Shown: piece by piece, positions 32,748-40,802 of the stretch | How positions within the stretch are numbered: position 1 is the stretch's first letter | Layout of the letters: every line of letters starts with the position of its first letter | Origin: Pseudomonadota bacterium | GTDB lineage: Bacteria > Pseudomonadota > Gammaproteobacteria > Steroidobacterales > Steroidobacteraceae | Reading direction: 5' to 3' | Length of the DNA: 64,000 bases | Assembly (NCBI GenBank): GCA_023433705.1 | Contig: JAEYUC010000106.1 | Span: 1 to 64,000 of the forward strand | The notes under the pieces: generated by a model | What the model saw: only the letters and a program-made list of their open reading frames with translations | Told to the model about the DNA's origin: nothing | The model's database searches: none | Translations under genes and position numbers: made by a program

Positions 32748-34529
32748 CTACTGGCTCAGCCGACGCTCGGTCTCGTCGAGCTCGTCGAACATCTCCCGCG
32801 GCGCCCGCTCGCCGAATTCCTTCAGGTACTCGCGCATGTCGCTCACTTCCTTGCGCCATGCCTCATTCGACACCGCGAGCAGCTCGCTCATCGTGCTTTT
32901 GCTCACGTCCACGCCTTCGAGGTTGAGATCCTCCGGTTGCGGTAGATAGCCGATCGGGGATTCCGCGGCGCCACTCTGTCCGGCGCACCGCTTGATGATC
33001 CATTCCATCACGCGCAGGTTGTCGCCGTAGCCCGGCCACAGGAATTTGCCGTTGGCGTCGCGCCGGAACCAGTTGACGTGGAACATGCGCGGCGGGTGCC
33101 GCAGTCGTTTGCCGACCTCGAGCCAGTGGCTCCAGTAGTCGCCGAAGTTGTATCCCGCGAACGGCTTCATCGCCATGGGGTCGCGGCGCACGACGCCGAC
33201 CGCGCCGGTGGCCGCCGCGGTGGTCTCGGATGCGACCGACGCGCCGACCAGGACACCGTGTTGCCAGTTTCGGGCCTCGTACACCAGCGGCGCCACTTCG
33301 CGGCGCCGTCCGCCGAACACCAGCGCGCTGATCGGCACGCCCCGCGGATCCTCCGCGCGCGGCGAGTAGATAGGGTTGACCTTCGCGGACACGGTGAATC
33401 GCGAATTCGGGTGCGCGGAAACGCCGCCGCTCGCCGGGTCGTAAGGCTTGCCCTGCCAGTCGAGGACGGGTTTGTTGAGCCTGCGGCCTTCCCACCACGG
33501 CTCGTTGTCCGCGGTCAGCGCGACGTTGGTGAACAACGTGTCTCGGTGGACCATGTCGAACGCGTTGCGGTTGGTCGCGCGGTTGGTGCCGGGCGCGACG
33601 CCGAAATATCCCGCCTCGGGATTGATCGCGTACAGGCGTCCATCAGGTCCTGGGTGCAGCCAGGCAATGTCGTCGCCAACCGTCCACACCTTCCATCCGG
33701 GCATGGACTCCGGGGGAATCAGCATCGCGAGATTGGTCTTGCCGCAGGCCGACGGGAACGCCGCCGCGATGTAGTGTGTTTCTCCCTGCGGATTCTCGAT
33801 GCCGACGATGAGCATGTGCTCCGCGAGCCAGCCTTCGTCGCGCGCCTGCCAGCTCGCGATGCGCAGCGCATGGCACTTCTTGCCGAGCAGCGCATTGCCA
33901 CCGTAGCCCGAGCCGTAGCTCTCGATCGAGAGTTCCTCGGGGTAATGCATGATGAATCGGCGGTTCGGATCGAGCTCGCCGACGGAATGCAGTCCCTTGA
34001 CGAACTTCCCGCCCTCGCGCGCGATGCGCTCCAGCGCGGGCCGGCCCATGCGCGTCATGATGGCCATGTTGACGACCACGTACGCGCTGTCGGTGATCTC
34101 CACGCCGCAGCGGGAGTAGGGCGAGTCGATGGGCCCCATGCAGTAGGGTACGACGTACAACGTGCGGCCCTTCATGCAGCCCTTGAAGAGATCGCGCATC
34201 TTCGCGTGCGCCTCGTCGGGGGCCATCCAGTTGTTGTTAGGCCCAGCGTCGTCGCGCTCGCGCGTGCATATGAACGTCAGGTGCTCGACGCGCGCCACGT
34301 CGGAGGGATGCGAGTAGGCGATGTGGCAATTGGGAAAGGTCTTGGGGTTGAGCTTCTTGAGCTCACCGGTTTGCTCGAGTGTTTGTTTGAGCAGGGCGAG
34401 CTCGGCGGACGAGCCGTCGCACCAGTGAATCCTGTCCGGGGTAGTCAGTTGTCGGACCGACTCGACCCAATCGGCAACCGCGGGAGAAATCTGTGGAAGT
34501 CGAGCGAAGGAGAGCGGCGCTGTTGCCAT
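32748..34529 (-). CDS. pckG: Phosphoenolpyruvate carboxykinase (GTP)
   Basis: A 593-residue enzyme converting oxaloacetate plus GTP to phosphoenolpyruvate and CO2, the entry step of gluconeogenesis. The GTP-type P-loop with its reactive cysteine is FPSACGKTNLAML; other family blocks are GGNALLGKKCHALRIASWQA, EGWLAEHMLI and FGGRRREVAPLVYEA. Length fits the GTP class rather than the ATP class. The start at ATG 34529 was chosen over one at 34592 because family members begin near this point. A 163-base gap follows upstream. Confidence 0.95.
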   Translation of the reverse strand: MATAPLSFARLPQISPAVADWVESVRQLTTPDRIHWCDGSSAELALLKQTLEQTGELKKLNPKTFPNCHIAYSHPSDVARVEHLTFICTRERDDAGPNNNWMAPDEAHAKMRDLFKGCMKGRTLYVVPYCMGPIDSPYSRCGVEITDSAYVVVNMAIMTRMGRPALERIAREGGKFVKGLHSVGELDPNRRFIMHYPEELSIESYGSGYGGNALLGKKCHALRIASWQARDEGWLAEHMLIVGIENPQGETHYIAAAFPSACGKTNLAMLIPPESMPGWKVWTVGDDIAWLHPGPDGRLYAINPEAGYFGVAPGTNRATNRNAFDMVHRDTLFTNVALTADNEPWWEGRRLNKPVLDWQGKPYDPASGGVSAHPNSRFTVSAKVNPIYSPRAEDPRGVPISALVFGGRRREVAPLVYEARNWQHGVLVGASVASETTAAATGAVGVVRRDPMAMKPFAGYNFGDYWSHWLEVGKRLRHPPRMFHVNWFRRDANGKFLWPGYGDNLRVMEWIIKRCAGQSGAAESPIGYLPQPEDLNLEGVDVSKSTMSELLAVSNEAWRKEVSDMREYLKEFGERAPREMFDELDETERRLSQ

Positions 34530-34692
34530 TCGAAGTCCTCGAATTGTCTGCCTGTCCGGGCGAGACAATGGAGTATAGCGGCGAACGCGCAATCGACTCG
34601 GAAATCGGTGATAACGCTAACAGTCCGTCGTGCTGACAATTCAGGCTGTTAGGCGCGGAAAATCGCGCCCCGTTGCCGGGGCGCGGGCCTGA

Positions 34693-35061
34693 TCAGCGCG
34701 AAACCTTCGCGCGTGCGCGCTTGCGGGACGACGCGGATTTGCGGGTCGGCGCAGCTTGTTTCTTTTCGCCGGACGTCGTGAAGTTCACGTAGGTGTCGCG
34801 CGCGATCGCGGAAACATCCTTGCTCGCGGCACGAACAATCGTGGAGTTTTCCCTTACGAAGCGCGCCGCGTGACGTCGGACGACCTTGTTGAGCTCGCGA
34901 CCGCTCGTGCCGAGCACGTCGAGCGAGCCCTGCAGTACGGCTGCGCGGCGGGCCGCATCTTGCGCCCGGACTCGACCGGCCTCGATGGCCGCTTGGGCGA
35001 GGGCGAGCGAGCGGACCCGCAGATCCGCGGCAACTTCGAGCACTTTCTCCTGAAAATTCAT
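34693..35061 (-). CDS. Phasin-like protein with basic tail
   Basis: A 122-residue protein. The helical, alanine-rich first 90 residues (FQEKVLEVAADLRVRSLALA) resemble phasins that coat polyhydroxyalkanoate granules. The last 25 residues are strongly basic (SASSRKRARAKVSR), like the histone-H1-like tails of PhaF/PhaI-type or PhaM-type granule proteins that tie granules to the nucleoid. ATG 35061 is preceded by GGAGAG. It lies downstream of the hydrolase and phaC genes on the same strand. Confidence 0.65.
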   Translation of the reverse strand: MNFQEKVLEVAADLRVRSLALAQAAIEAGRVRAQDAARRAAVLQGSLDVLGTSGRELNKVVRRHAARFVRENSTIVRAASKDVSAIARDTYVNFTTSGEKKQAAPTRKSASSRKRARAKVSR

Positions 35062-35127
35062 GGACTCTCCTGTGCTGCTGTGCAGCAATGATGCGGCGCA
35101 GCATACCCGTGGGGCGATCAAAGTCAA

Positions 35128-35955
35128 TCAGGGAGCCTGCGCGGTGAGAGGCGTTTCCGAATCCAGGAACTCGCGGATCACCGGGACTACCTTGTCGAGC
35201 GAATGAAGCATGAAGAGGTGTCCGCCGCCCGGGACGACGAACAGGCGATTGTTGGGAACCAGCAGGGAGATGATCCGCGAATTGACCGGCGGCACGAGCG
35301 GATCGTCCGCGCCCGCCATGATGAGCGTCGGCTGGCGGATCTTGTGGAGCCAGTGAATGCTGGTCCAACCCATGCCGGCCAGCAGTTGATAGATGTATCC
35401 CATGAACTGCGGCGCGATGATCCGCGACGTGTGAGCCGACATGATCTTCGGATCGCGCCGCGCCTCGCCGCCGTAGATGTCGCCGGCCGCCTTCTGCATG
35501 TAGGTAGGCGAGAGGTAACGCTTCGGCGTGATCATCTTCGACAACGCGGAAGGCCGGCCCGGCACCATGACCGCGCCGGGTGAAGTCGCCGCGAGAACCA
35601 GCCGTCGGCATCGATCCGGGTATTGCCGCGCGAACTGCTGCGCGAGCGCGCCGCCCCAGGAAACGCCGATGACATCCACGACCTGGTAACCGAGCCGGTC
35701 GAGTAGTTTGCGAGCCAGCCGCGCCAGTCCCGAGAAGCGGCGCGGCCGCCAGCTCATCTGCGAGCGGCCCACTCCTGGCACGTCGAAGATCAGGATCTCC
35801 CGCTCGGCCATCGCCTCCATGAACGGGAAACACAACTCGAGATTCGCGCCGATGCCGTTGAACAGCAGCAGCGGCGGTCTGGCGCGGCCGTGCTGGGTGG
35901 CGATTCGCAGATTGATGCCATCGACCTCGACGTATTCGACCTGGGGCGTACTCAT
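35128..35955 (-). CDS. Alpha/beta hydrolase in the PHA operon
   Basis: A 275-residue hydrolase. Nucleophile elbow GVSWGG (about residues 97-102), catalytic Asp region AGADDPLVPP and final His in GGGHLFM make a complete Ser-Asp-His triad. YVEVDGINLRIATQHG at the start and PLLLFNGIGANLE match PHA depolymerase-like hydrolases found beside phaC in pseudomonads. It may degrade stored polymer. The ATG overlaps the stop of phaC by 4 bases, so expression is coupled. Confidence 0.8.
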   Translation of the reverse strand: MSTPQVEYVEVDGINLRIATQHGRARPPLLLFNGIGANLELCFPFMEAMAEREILIFDVPGVGRSQMSWRPRRFSGLARLARKLLDRLGYQVVDVIGVSWGGALAQQFARQYPDRCRRLVLAATSPGAVMVPGRPSALSKMITPKRYLSPTYMQKAAGDIYGGEARRDPKIMSAHTSRIIAPQFMGYIYQLLAGMGWTSIHWLHKIRQPTLIMAGADDPLVPPVNSRIISLLVPNNRLFVVPGGGHLFMLHSLDKVVPVIREFLDSETPLTAQAP

Positions 35956-37718
35956 CTTTGGTGGACGTAGCGCCCAGGCGCTGGGTCGCCGGCGGAGTGT
36001 CGCGCGCTTCCCAGCGTCGTCGGCGCGGGCACTTCGCCGTCGCCGTGCTGGCGATACCACTCGCTCCAGTGTTCCCACCAGCTGCCGTTGCGCTCGATGG
36101 CGCCCGCGCGCCAGGCTTCCGCGTCTTCGGGCAACTCGCTGTTGAGGAAATACTTCGCCTTCGGATTGGTCGGCGGATTCACGATGCTCTGGATGTGGCC
36201 GCTCGAGGACAACACGAAATCGATCTTTCCCTTCAGGACGTTCTTCGACTGGTAACACGCCTGCCACGGCGTGATGTGATCGGTCACGCCCGCGACGACG
36301 TACGCCGGCACGTCGACCTTGGACATGTCGATGGGCGTGCCGAGCGCTTCGATACGGCCGGGCTGCGCGAGCGGATTGTCCATGAACATCCGGAGCAGGT
36401 CCGCGTGGAATTCGGCGGGCAGCCGCGTCGTGTCCGAGTTCCAGTAGAGGATGTCGAACGCGGGCGGCCGGTTGCCCATGACCCAGTTGTTCGCGACGAA
36501 CAGCCAGACGAGGTCGTTGGGCCTGAGCCAGGCGAACACGCGCGACATCTCGCTGCCTTCGAGCACGCCGTTGTGGCGCGTCTTCTTGATGGTCGCCGCG
36601 ACGCCGGAGCGCGACGCGAACTGGCCTAACAAGGTGGGCGCCGAGGTGTCGAGCACGGTGACGAGCAGGGTGGCGCTCGCCACCTTGGGCTCTCCCTTCG
36701 CCGCGAGATGTCCGAGCAGCGTCGCGAGCGTGAACCCGCCCGCGCAGGCCGCCATCGTGTTGACCTTGTCGGAGCCGGTGATCTCGCACGCGACGTCGAT
36801 CGCCTCCTTGCAGGCGGTCAGGTAGGTTTCCATGTTCCAGTCGCGTTGCGCGGCGGTGGGATTGCGCCAGCTGATGCAGAACGTCTGAATGCCGTGTTGC
36901 ACGGCGTATTCGGCGAAGCTGCGTCCCGGCGCGAGGTCCGTCGCGTAGTACTTGTTGATCTGCGGTGGAACGATGAGCAGCGGCCGGCGATGAACGGTCT
37001 GCGTCTGCGGCGCGTACTGGATGAGCTCGAACACTTCGCCGCGATGAACCACCGCGCCGGGCGTCGTCGCGAGATTCCCGCCGACCCGGAACTTGCGCTC
37101 GTCCACCTGGCGCGGCATGCCCGCGTTGTTCAGCAAGTCGTCGACGAAATTCTGCAGGCCCCAGAGCACGCTCTTGCCGCGTGTCTCGGTGATGCGTTGC
37201 AGGGCGCCGGGATTGCCGAGCGGGGAGTTCGTCGGCGCGAAGGTTTCGGTGAAGAGCTGCAGCACGAAGCGCGCGCGCTCGCGATCGTCCGTCGTGGTGT
37301 CCGCGCGATCGAGCACGCGGTTCAGCATGTCCCGCCACGCGACGAAGCCCTGCATGAGCCGCTTGTAATAGCCGCTCTTCTGCCAGACGGGGTGACTGAA
37401 ACGCCGGTCGCGCGGATCGGGAGCGATCTTCGATTGGCCGAGCGTGATGGCCACGAGCTCACGCCCGAAAGCGAGGTTCTCTTCGACGAGCACCTGCGGT
37501 TTCAGGGTCATGAGCTTCAGGAGCCGGCGGGCGGCGTCCAGCAGTTCGTCCCGGTCCAGCCCCAACAAGGGATTCGCCCCGAGGATTTGTTCGGCGGCGT
37601 CGGTCGCAGCGTCTCGTTCGAGCTCCGGCTGACTCTCCCTATCGGCCGCGGCGAGCCCTTCCTTGAGGGCGATTTCGTGCGGCTTTTCACGCTCCGAGCG
37701 GTTTTTCCTGCCTGCCAT
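35952..37718 (-). CDS. phaC: Class I poly(3-hydroxyalkanoate) synthase
   Basis: A 588-residue polymerase that makes polyhydroxyalkanoate from hydroxyacyl-CoA at the granule surface. The lipase-like box with catalytic Cys325 is TMAACAGGF. Other family landmarks are FVLQLFTETFAPTNSPLGNP and QINKYYATDLAPGRS, followed by FCISWRNP. The size fits class I. No phaA/phaB genes are in the window. A CRP-like palindrome lies 63 bases upstream of the start. Confidence 0.92.
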   Translation of the reverse strand: MAGRKNRSEREKPHEIALKEGLAAADRESQPELERDAATDAAEQILGANPLLGLDRDELLDAARRLLKLMTLKPQVLVEENLAFGRELVAITLGQSKIAPDPRDRRFSHPVWQKSGYYKRLMQGFVAWRDMLNRVLDRADTTTDDRERARFVLQLFTETFAPTNSPLGNPGALQRITETRGKSVLWGLQNFVDDLLNNAGMPRQVDERKFRVGGNLATTPGAVVHRGEVFELIQYAPQTQTVHRRPLLIVPPQINKYYATDLAPGRSFAEYAVQHGIQTFCISWRNPTAAQRDWNMETYLTACKEAIDVACEITGSDKVNTMAACAGGFTLATLLGHLAAKGEPKVASATLLVTVLDTSAPTLLGQFASRSGVAATIKKTRHNGVLEGSEMSRVFAWLRPNDLVWLFVANNWVMGNRPPAFDILYWNSDTTRLPAEFHADLLRMFMDNPLAQPGRIEALGTPIDMSKVDVPAYVVAGVTDHITPWQACYQSKNVLKGKIDFVLSSSGHIQSIVNPPTNPKAKYFLNSELPEDAEAWRAGAIERNGSWWEHWSEWYRQHGDGEVPAPTTLGSARHSAGDPAPGRYVHQR

Positions 37719-37780
37719 GGATCTCTCCGGAGGACCGTCGTCGTTATATGTGATCTGTATCCCAGTGGCGACAGGGTGCG

Positions 37781-37796
37781 CGTGATTCCAATCACA
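37781..37796. promoter_or_regulatory. CRP/Clp-like binding site
   Basis: CGTGATTCCAATCACA fits TGTGA-N6-TCACA at nine of ten half-site positions and is a near-perfect palindrome. It lies in the 216-base divergent gap between phaC (63 bases away) and the DUF11 gene at 37935 (138 bases away), so either or both could respond to cAMP. A nucleotide cyclase is encoded 5 kb away. Confidence 0.45.
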
Positions 37797-37934
37797 GGGA
37801 CCTAGGGGCTTCCCTTTCTATTATGCACCGCAGCGAGAGCCCTAACTCATGAACCATGAGTTTGGCGCTTCCATCCGGAGTCGGTCCCGGGTGGAAGCGC
37901 GACCGGGACTCGAGGATTCGGAGGAGTAATCAAA

Positions 37935-38924
37935 GTGTTTTCCCTACGGGCTTCGGCGTATGCCGGCTCGATCGTGCTCGCTTGCGCCCTGATTTCCGCC
38001 CCCGCGCGCGCGGTGGGCGTCGCGGCGGGTACGACGATAGATAGTACTGCGTCCGTCAGCTACAGCGTCGGCGCGGTCAACGCGAGCGCGACATCCACCA
38101 CAGCGAGCGTCACGGTCGCCGAGATCCTCGACGTCGTCGTGACGCCGCCGGCCGCGGTGGTGCCGGTCGCCCCGGGATCGACGACGCAGGTGCTGCGCTT
38201 CCGCGTCACGAACACCGGCAACGGTCCCGAAGCCTTCAACCTCGTCCTCGACAATGCGATCGCGGGCGACAACTTCGATCCGGCGGCCGCCGCGCCGTCT
38301 ATCTACCTCGACACGGACGGAACCGGCACACTGACTCCCGCCGACGCGGTCTACAACGGCAGCAACGATCCGACCCTCGCCGCGGACGCGTTCATCCACG
38401 TGTTCGTCGTCAACGACATCCCGGCGCCGGTCGTCGACGGGAACATCGGCCGCTCGAGCCTCGCCGCCGAAGCGAACACCGGCAGCGGCGATCCCGGCAC
38501 CGCGTACATCGGCATGGGTGTCGGTAGCACGTTCGCCGTCGTCGGCACGACGCGCGCGCGCGCCATCGGCGTGGGCGAGTACCTGGTCGCCGGTGTCACG
38601 GTGACCGCCGCGAAGAGCCAGGCGGTGCTCGATCCGTTCAACACCGATCACCCGGTTCCGGGCGCGCGCATCACCTACACGATCGTCGTTGGCGCGACAG
38701 GCACGGGTTCGGCGCTCAACACCGTTTTCAGCGACGACATCCCCGCGAACACCACCTACGTGCCGGGCTCGATGCGACTCAACAGCATCGCACTCACGGA
38801 CGGCGCGGACGCCGACGCGGGCGCCTACGAAACCACACCGACGCCGCGCGTGCGCGTGGCGATCGGCACCCTCACCCAGGCGGGCGGATCGCAAACGATC
38901 GAGTTCGCCGTGACCATCAATTGA
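37935..38924 (+). CDS. Secreted DUF11-type repeat protein (first of surface cluster)
   Basis: A 329-residue exported protein. Signal peptide about residues 1-28 (YAGSIVLACALISAPARA). Three Ig-like segments of the DUF11/conserved-repeat type follow, with GSTTQVLRFRVTNTGNGPEA and PGARITYTIVVGATGTG, then DDIPANTTYVPGSMRLN. The first block (TIDSTASVSYSVG) is shared with the gene at 39515. GTG start with GGAGGAG ten bases upstream. No cell-wall anchor, as expected in a Gram-negative. Probably surface or periplasmic. Confidence 0.78.
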   Translation: MFSLRASAYAGSIVLACALISAPARAVGVAAGTTIDSTASVSYSVGAVNASATSTTASVTVAEILDVVVTPPAAVVPVAPGSTTQVLRFRVTNTGNGPEAFNLVLDNAIAGDNFDPAAAAPSIYLDTDGTGTLTPADAVYNGSNDPTLAADAFIHVFVVNDIPAPVVDGNIGRSSLAAEANTGSGDPGTAYIGMGVGSTFAVVGTTRARAIGVGEYLVAGVTVTAAKSQAVLDPFNTDHPVPGARITYTIVVGATGTGSALNTVFSDDIPANTTYVPGSMRLNSIALTDGADADAGAYETTPTPRVRVAIGTLTQAGGSQTIEFAVTIN

Positions 38925-38953
38925 GAACCGGGAAGATCGTGAAGGAGACACAG

Positions 38954-39463
38954 ATGAAATCGGGGATCCAGAAGTTAGTCGCCGTCGCCGCGCTCGTCGC
39001 GTGCGCCGCGAGCACCCAGGCCTTGGCGCAGGCCTCGGTCTTTCCAAAAGAGGGCTGCATCGTCCTCAAGTCCACCGCCGAGGTGGAACAGGTCGAGGTG
39101 AACGAGAAGGGCGAGAAGACGACGAAGCTCGTGCCGGCCGCCAAGGTCGTGCCGGGCACGGAAGTCGTATGGACGATCACGGCCAACAACGTCTGCAAGC
39201 AGCCCGCCGAGAACGCGGTCATCAACAACGCGGTGCCCGCGTACATGACCTACGTCGCCCAATCGGCGGCGGGTCCCGGCAGCGAAATAACTTATTCGCT
39301 CGACGGCAAGACCTTCGCCGCCGACGGCCAGCTCACCGTCAGCGAGGCGGGCGCGACCCGCAAGGCGCGCGCCGACGAATACAAGCACATCCGCTGGGTT
39401 TTCCGGGACGCGTTGCAGCCCGGCGCCTCGGCGTTCGCGCGCTTCCGCGCGGTGCTGAACTGA
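38954..39463 (+). CDS. Small secreted DUF11-like protein (second of surface cluster)
   Basis: A 169-residue exported protein. Signal peptide residues 1-26 (LVAVAALVACAASTQALAQA). The mature part is a single beta-rich unit with GTEVVWTITANNVCKQPAEN followed by NAVPAYMTYVA, the DUF11 theme, plus two cysteines (EGC, NVC) that could pair. GAAGGAG lies 7 bases from ATG 38954. It sits between two longer repeat proteins, 29 and 51 bases away, so the cluster is one operon. Confidence 0.72.
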   Translation: MKSGIQKLVAVAALVACAASTQALAQASVFPKEGCIVLKSTAEVEQVEVNEKGEKTTKLVPAAKVVPGTEVVWTITANNVCKQPAENAVINNAVPAYMTYVAQSAAGPGSEITYSLDGKTFAADGQLTVSEAGATRKARADEYKHIRWVFRDALQPGASAFARFRAVLN

Positions 39464-39514
39464 TTCCCGTTTGAGTAGTTTGACTTTGTTTCAAAGATAG
39501 AGAGAGGAGTACCC

Positions 39515-40636
39515 ATGCAATCGTTCAATCAGCAGATGCGGCGAGTCGGTCTCGCCGTGGTCGCGCTGAGCCTGGTTGGTATGGCGCCGTCCGCGTTCGC
39601 GGCCGGCACCGATACCAACTTCGATACGGACATCACCAACCGGGCCAGCGTCAGCTACAGCGTGAGCGGCGTGCCGCAAACGGTCATCCGATCATCCCCG
39701 ACGGGCAATTCCACGCCCGGCGCGGCTGGCGGTGCCGATACCACGTTCAAGGTCGACAAGCGCCTGATGTTCGTCGCCGAGGAAACCAACGGCGCCGCGA
39801 CCGTCTCGAGCCCCGGCCTGACCAACGTCGTCACGGTGTTCCGCGTGACGAACACGAGCAACGGTCCGCAGGACTTCGGCCTCTCGGCCGACAACCTGAA
39901 CCCGCTGGCCAACTTGTTCGGTCGCGCCGACGCGTTCGACATGCAGAACTTCAGCACGCGAGTGTCTGGAGCCGCCTGTTCGACCGCGACCATGACGACG
40001 CCGGCCTACGCGGGTGAAACGCAGAGCCATGTCGAGCAGCTCGGCGAGGACGCGTGCGTGTACGTGTTCGTGCTGGCGGATACGCCGGCCGCGGCCGCGA
40101 ACGCCACGGCGTCGACGATCCGCCTGGTGGTTCGTCCCACGACGGATGCGTCGAACGGCGCGGTGTTCGAGGCGGCGACCGCGACGGCGGACAATCCGGC
40201 GGTGGTCGACGTGGTGTTCGCCGAAACCGGTACGACCGACGGCAACGTCGCCAACGACGGTGTCAGCTTCGCGTACGACCAGTATTTCGTCGGCACGCTC
40301 ACGGTGACCAAGTCGGCCGTGGTGATCAGCGACGGCTTCAGTGCTCCGGGCCAGGCCAAGGCGATCCCGGGCGCGACGGTCGAATACACGATCACGGTGC
40401 AGAACAACGGCCTCGTGACGAGCGGCGCGAGCCTGCTCGAAGCGATCCCGGCCAACACGACCTATGTCGCGGGTTCGACGACGCTCAACGGCGCGCCGGT
40501 CTCGGACGTCGGCGGCGTGATGCCGTACGTGGCGGGCGCTCCGATCAACTCGCCCTCTGCGGCGGCGGGCGTCATCAATCCGGGATCCACCGCGGCGGAA
40601 ATCGCCGTCGTGACGTTCCGGGTGACGATCAACTAA
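39515..40636 (+). CDS. Secreted DUF11-type repeat protein (third of surface cluster)
   Basis: A 373-residue exported protein. The signal peptide ends near residue 30 (LVGMAPSAFA). The mature part begins with ITNRASVSYSVSGV, like the gene at 37935, and carries two long Ig-like units (VVTVFRVTNTSNGPQDFGL; PGATVEYTITVQNNGLVTSG, then LLEAIPANTTYVAGSTTLNG). Ribosome site GAGAGGAG before ATG 39515. It is a paralogue of the first gene and upstream of the giant OmpA-like protein. Confidence 0.78.
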   Translation: MQSFNQQMRRVGLAVVALSLVGMAPSAFAAGTDTNFDTDITNRASVSYSVSGVPQTVIRSSPTGNSTPGAAGGADTTFKVDKRLMFVAEETNGAATVSSPGLTNVVTVFRVTNTSNGPQDFGLSADNLNPLANLFGRADAFDMQNFSTRVSGAACSTATMTTPAYAGETQSHVEQLGEDACVYVFVLADTPAAAANATASTIRLVVRPTTDASNGAVFEAATATADNPAVVDVVFAETGTTDGNVANDGVSFAYDQYFVGTLTVTKSAVVISDGFSAPGQAKAIPGATVEYTITVQNNGLVTSGASLLEAIPANTTYVAGSTTLNGAPVSDVGGVMPYVAGAPINSPSAAAGVINPGSTAAEIAVVTFRVTIN

Positions 40637-40742
40637 GGGCGCCAACTACGCCATGACGTTCGAAACCGCGGGAACGCGGCGCTGGAGCCCGAGAGGGCGA
40701 CCCAGAGCCTGGTCCCGCAACAACGGGTACTCTCACGCAGGA

Positions 40743-40769
40743 GGCGGAGTAGCGACTAGCTACTCCGCC
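40743..40769 (+). terminator. Strong hairpin before the giant surface gene
   Basis: An 11-bp perfect stem (GGCGGAGTAGC / GCTACTCCGCC) with a 5-base loop lies 107 bases after the third surface gene and 34 bases before the likely start at 40803. It could terminate part of the upstream transcript, lowering expression of the giant gene, or act in its leader. No U-tract follows (TTCGG). Confidence 0.5.
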
Positions 40770-40802
40770 TTCGGCGCATTCTGGAGCCGGATAAACCGCG
40801 CT

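Noticed and set aside
40640..40800. Possible riboswitch in the leader of the giant surface gene.
   Set aside because: I looked for c-di-GMP, TPP and cobalamin conserved blocks and saw none; only a simple hairpin is present.
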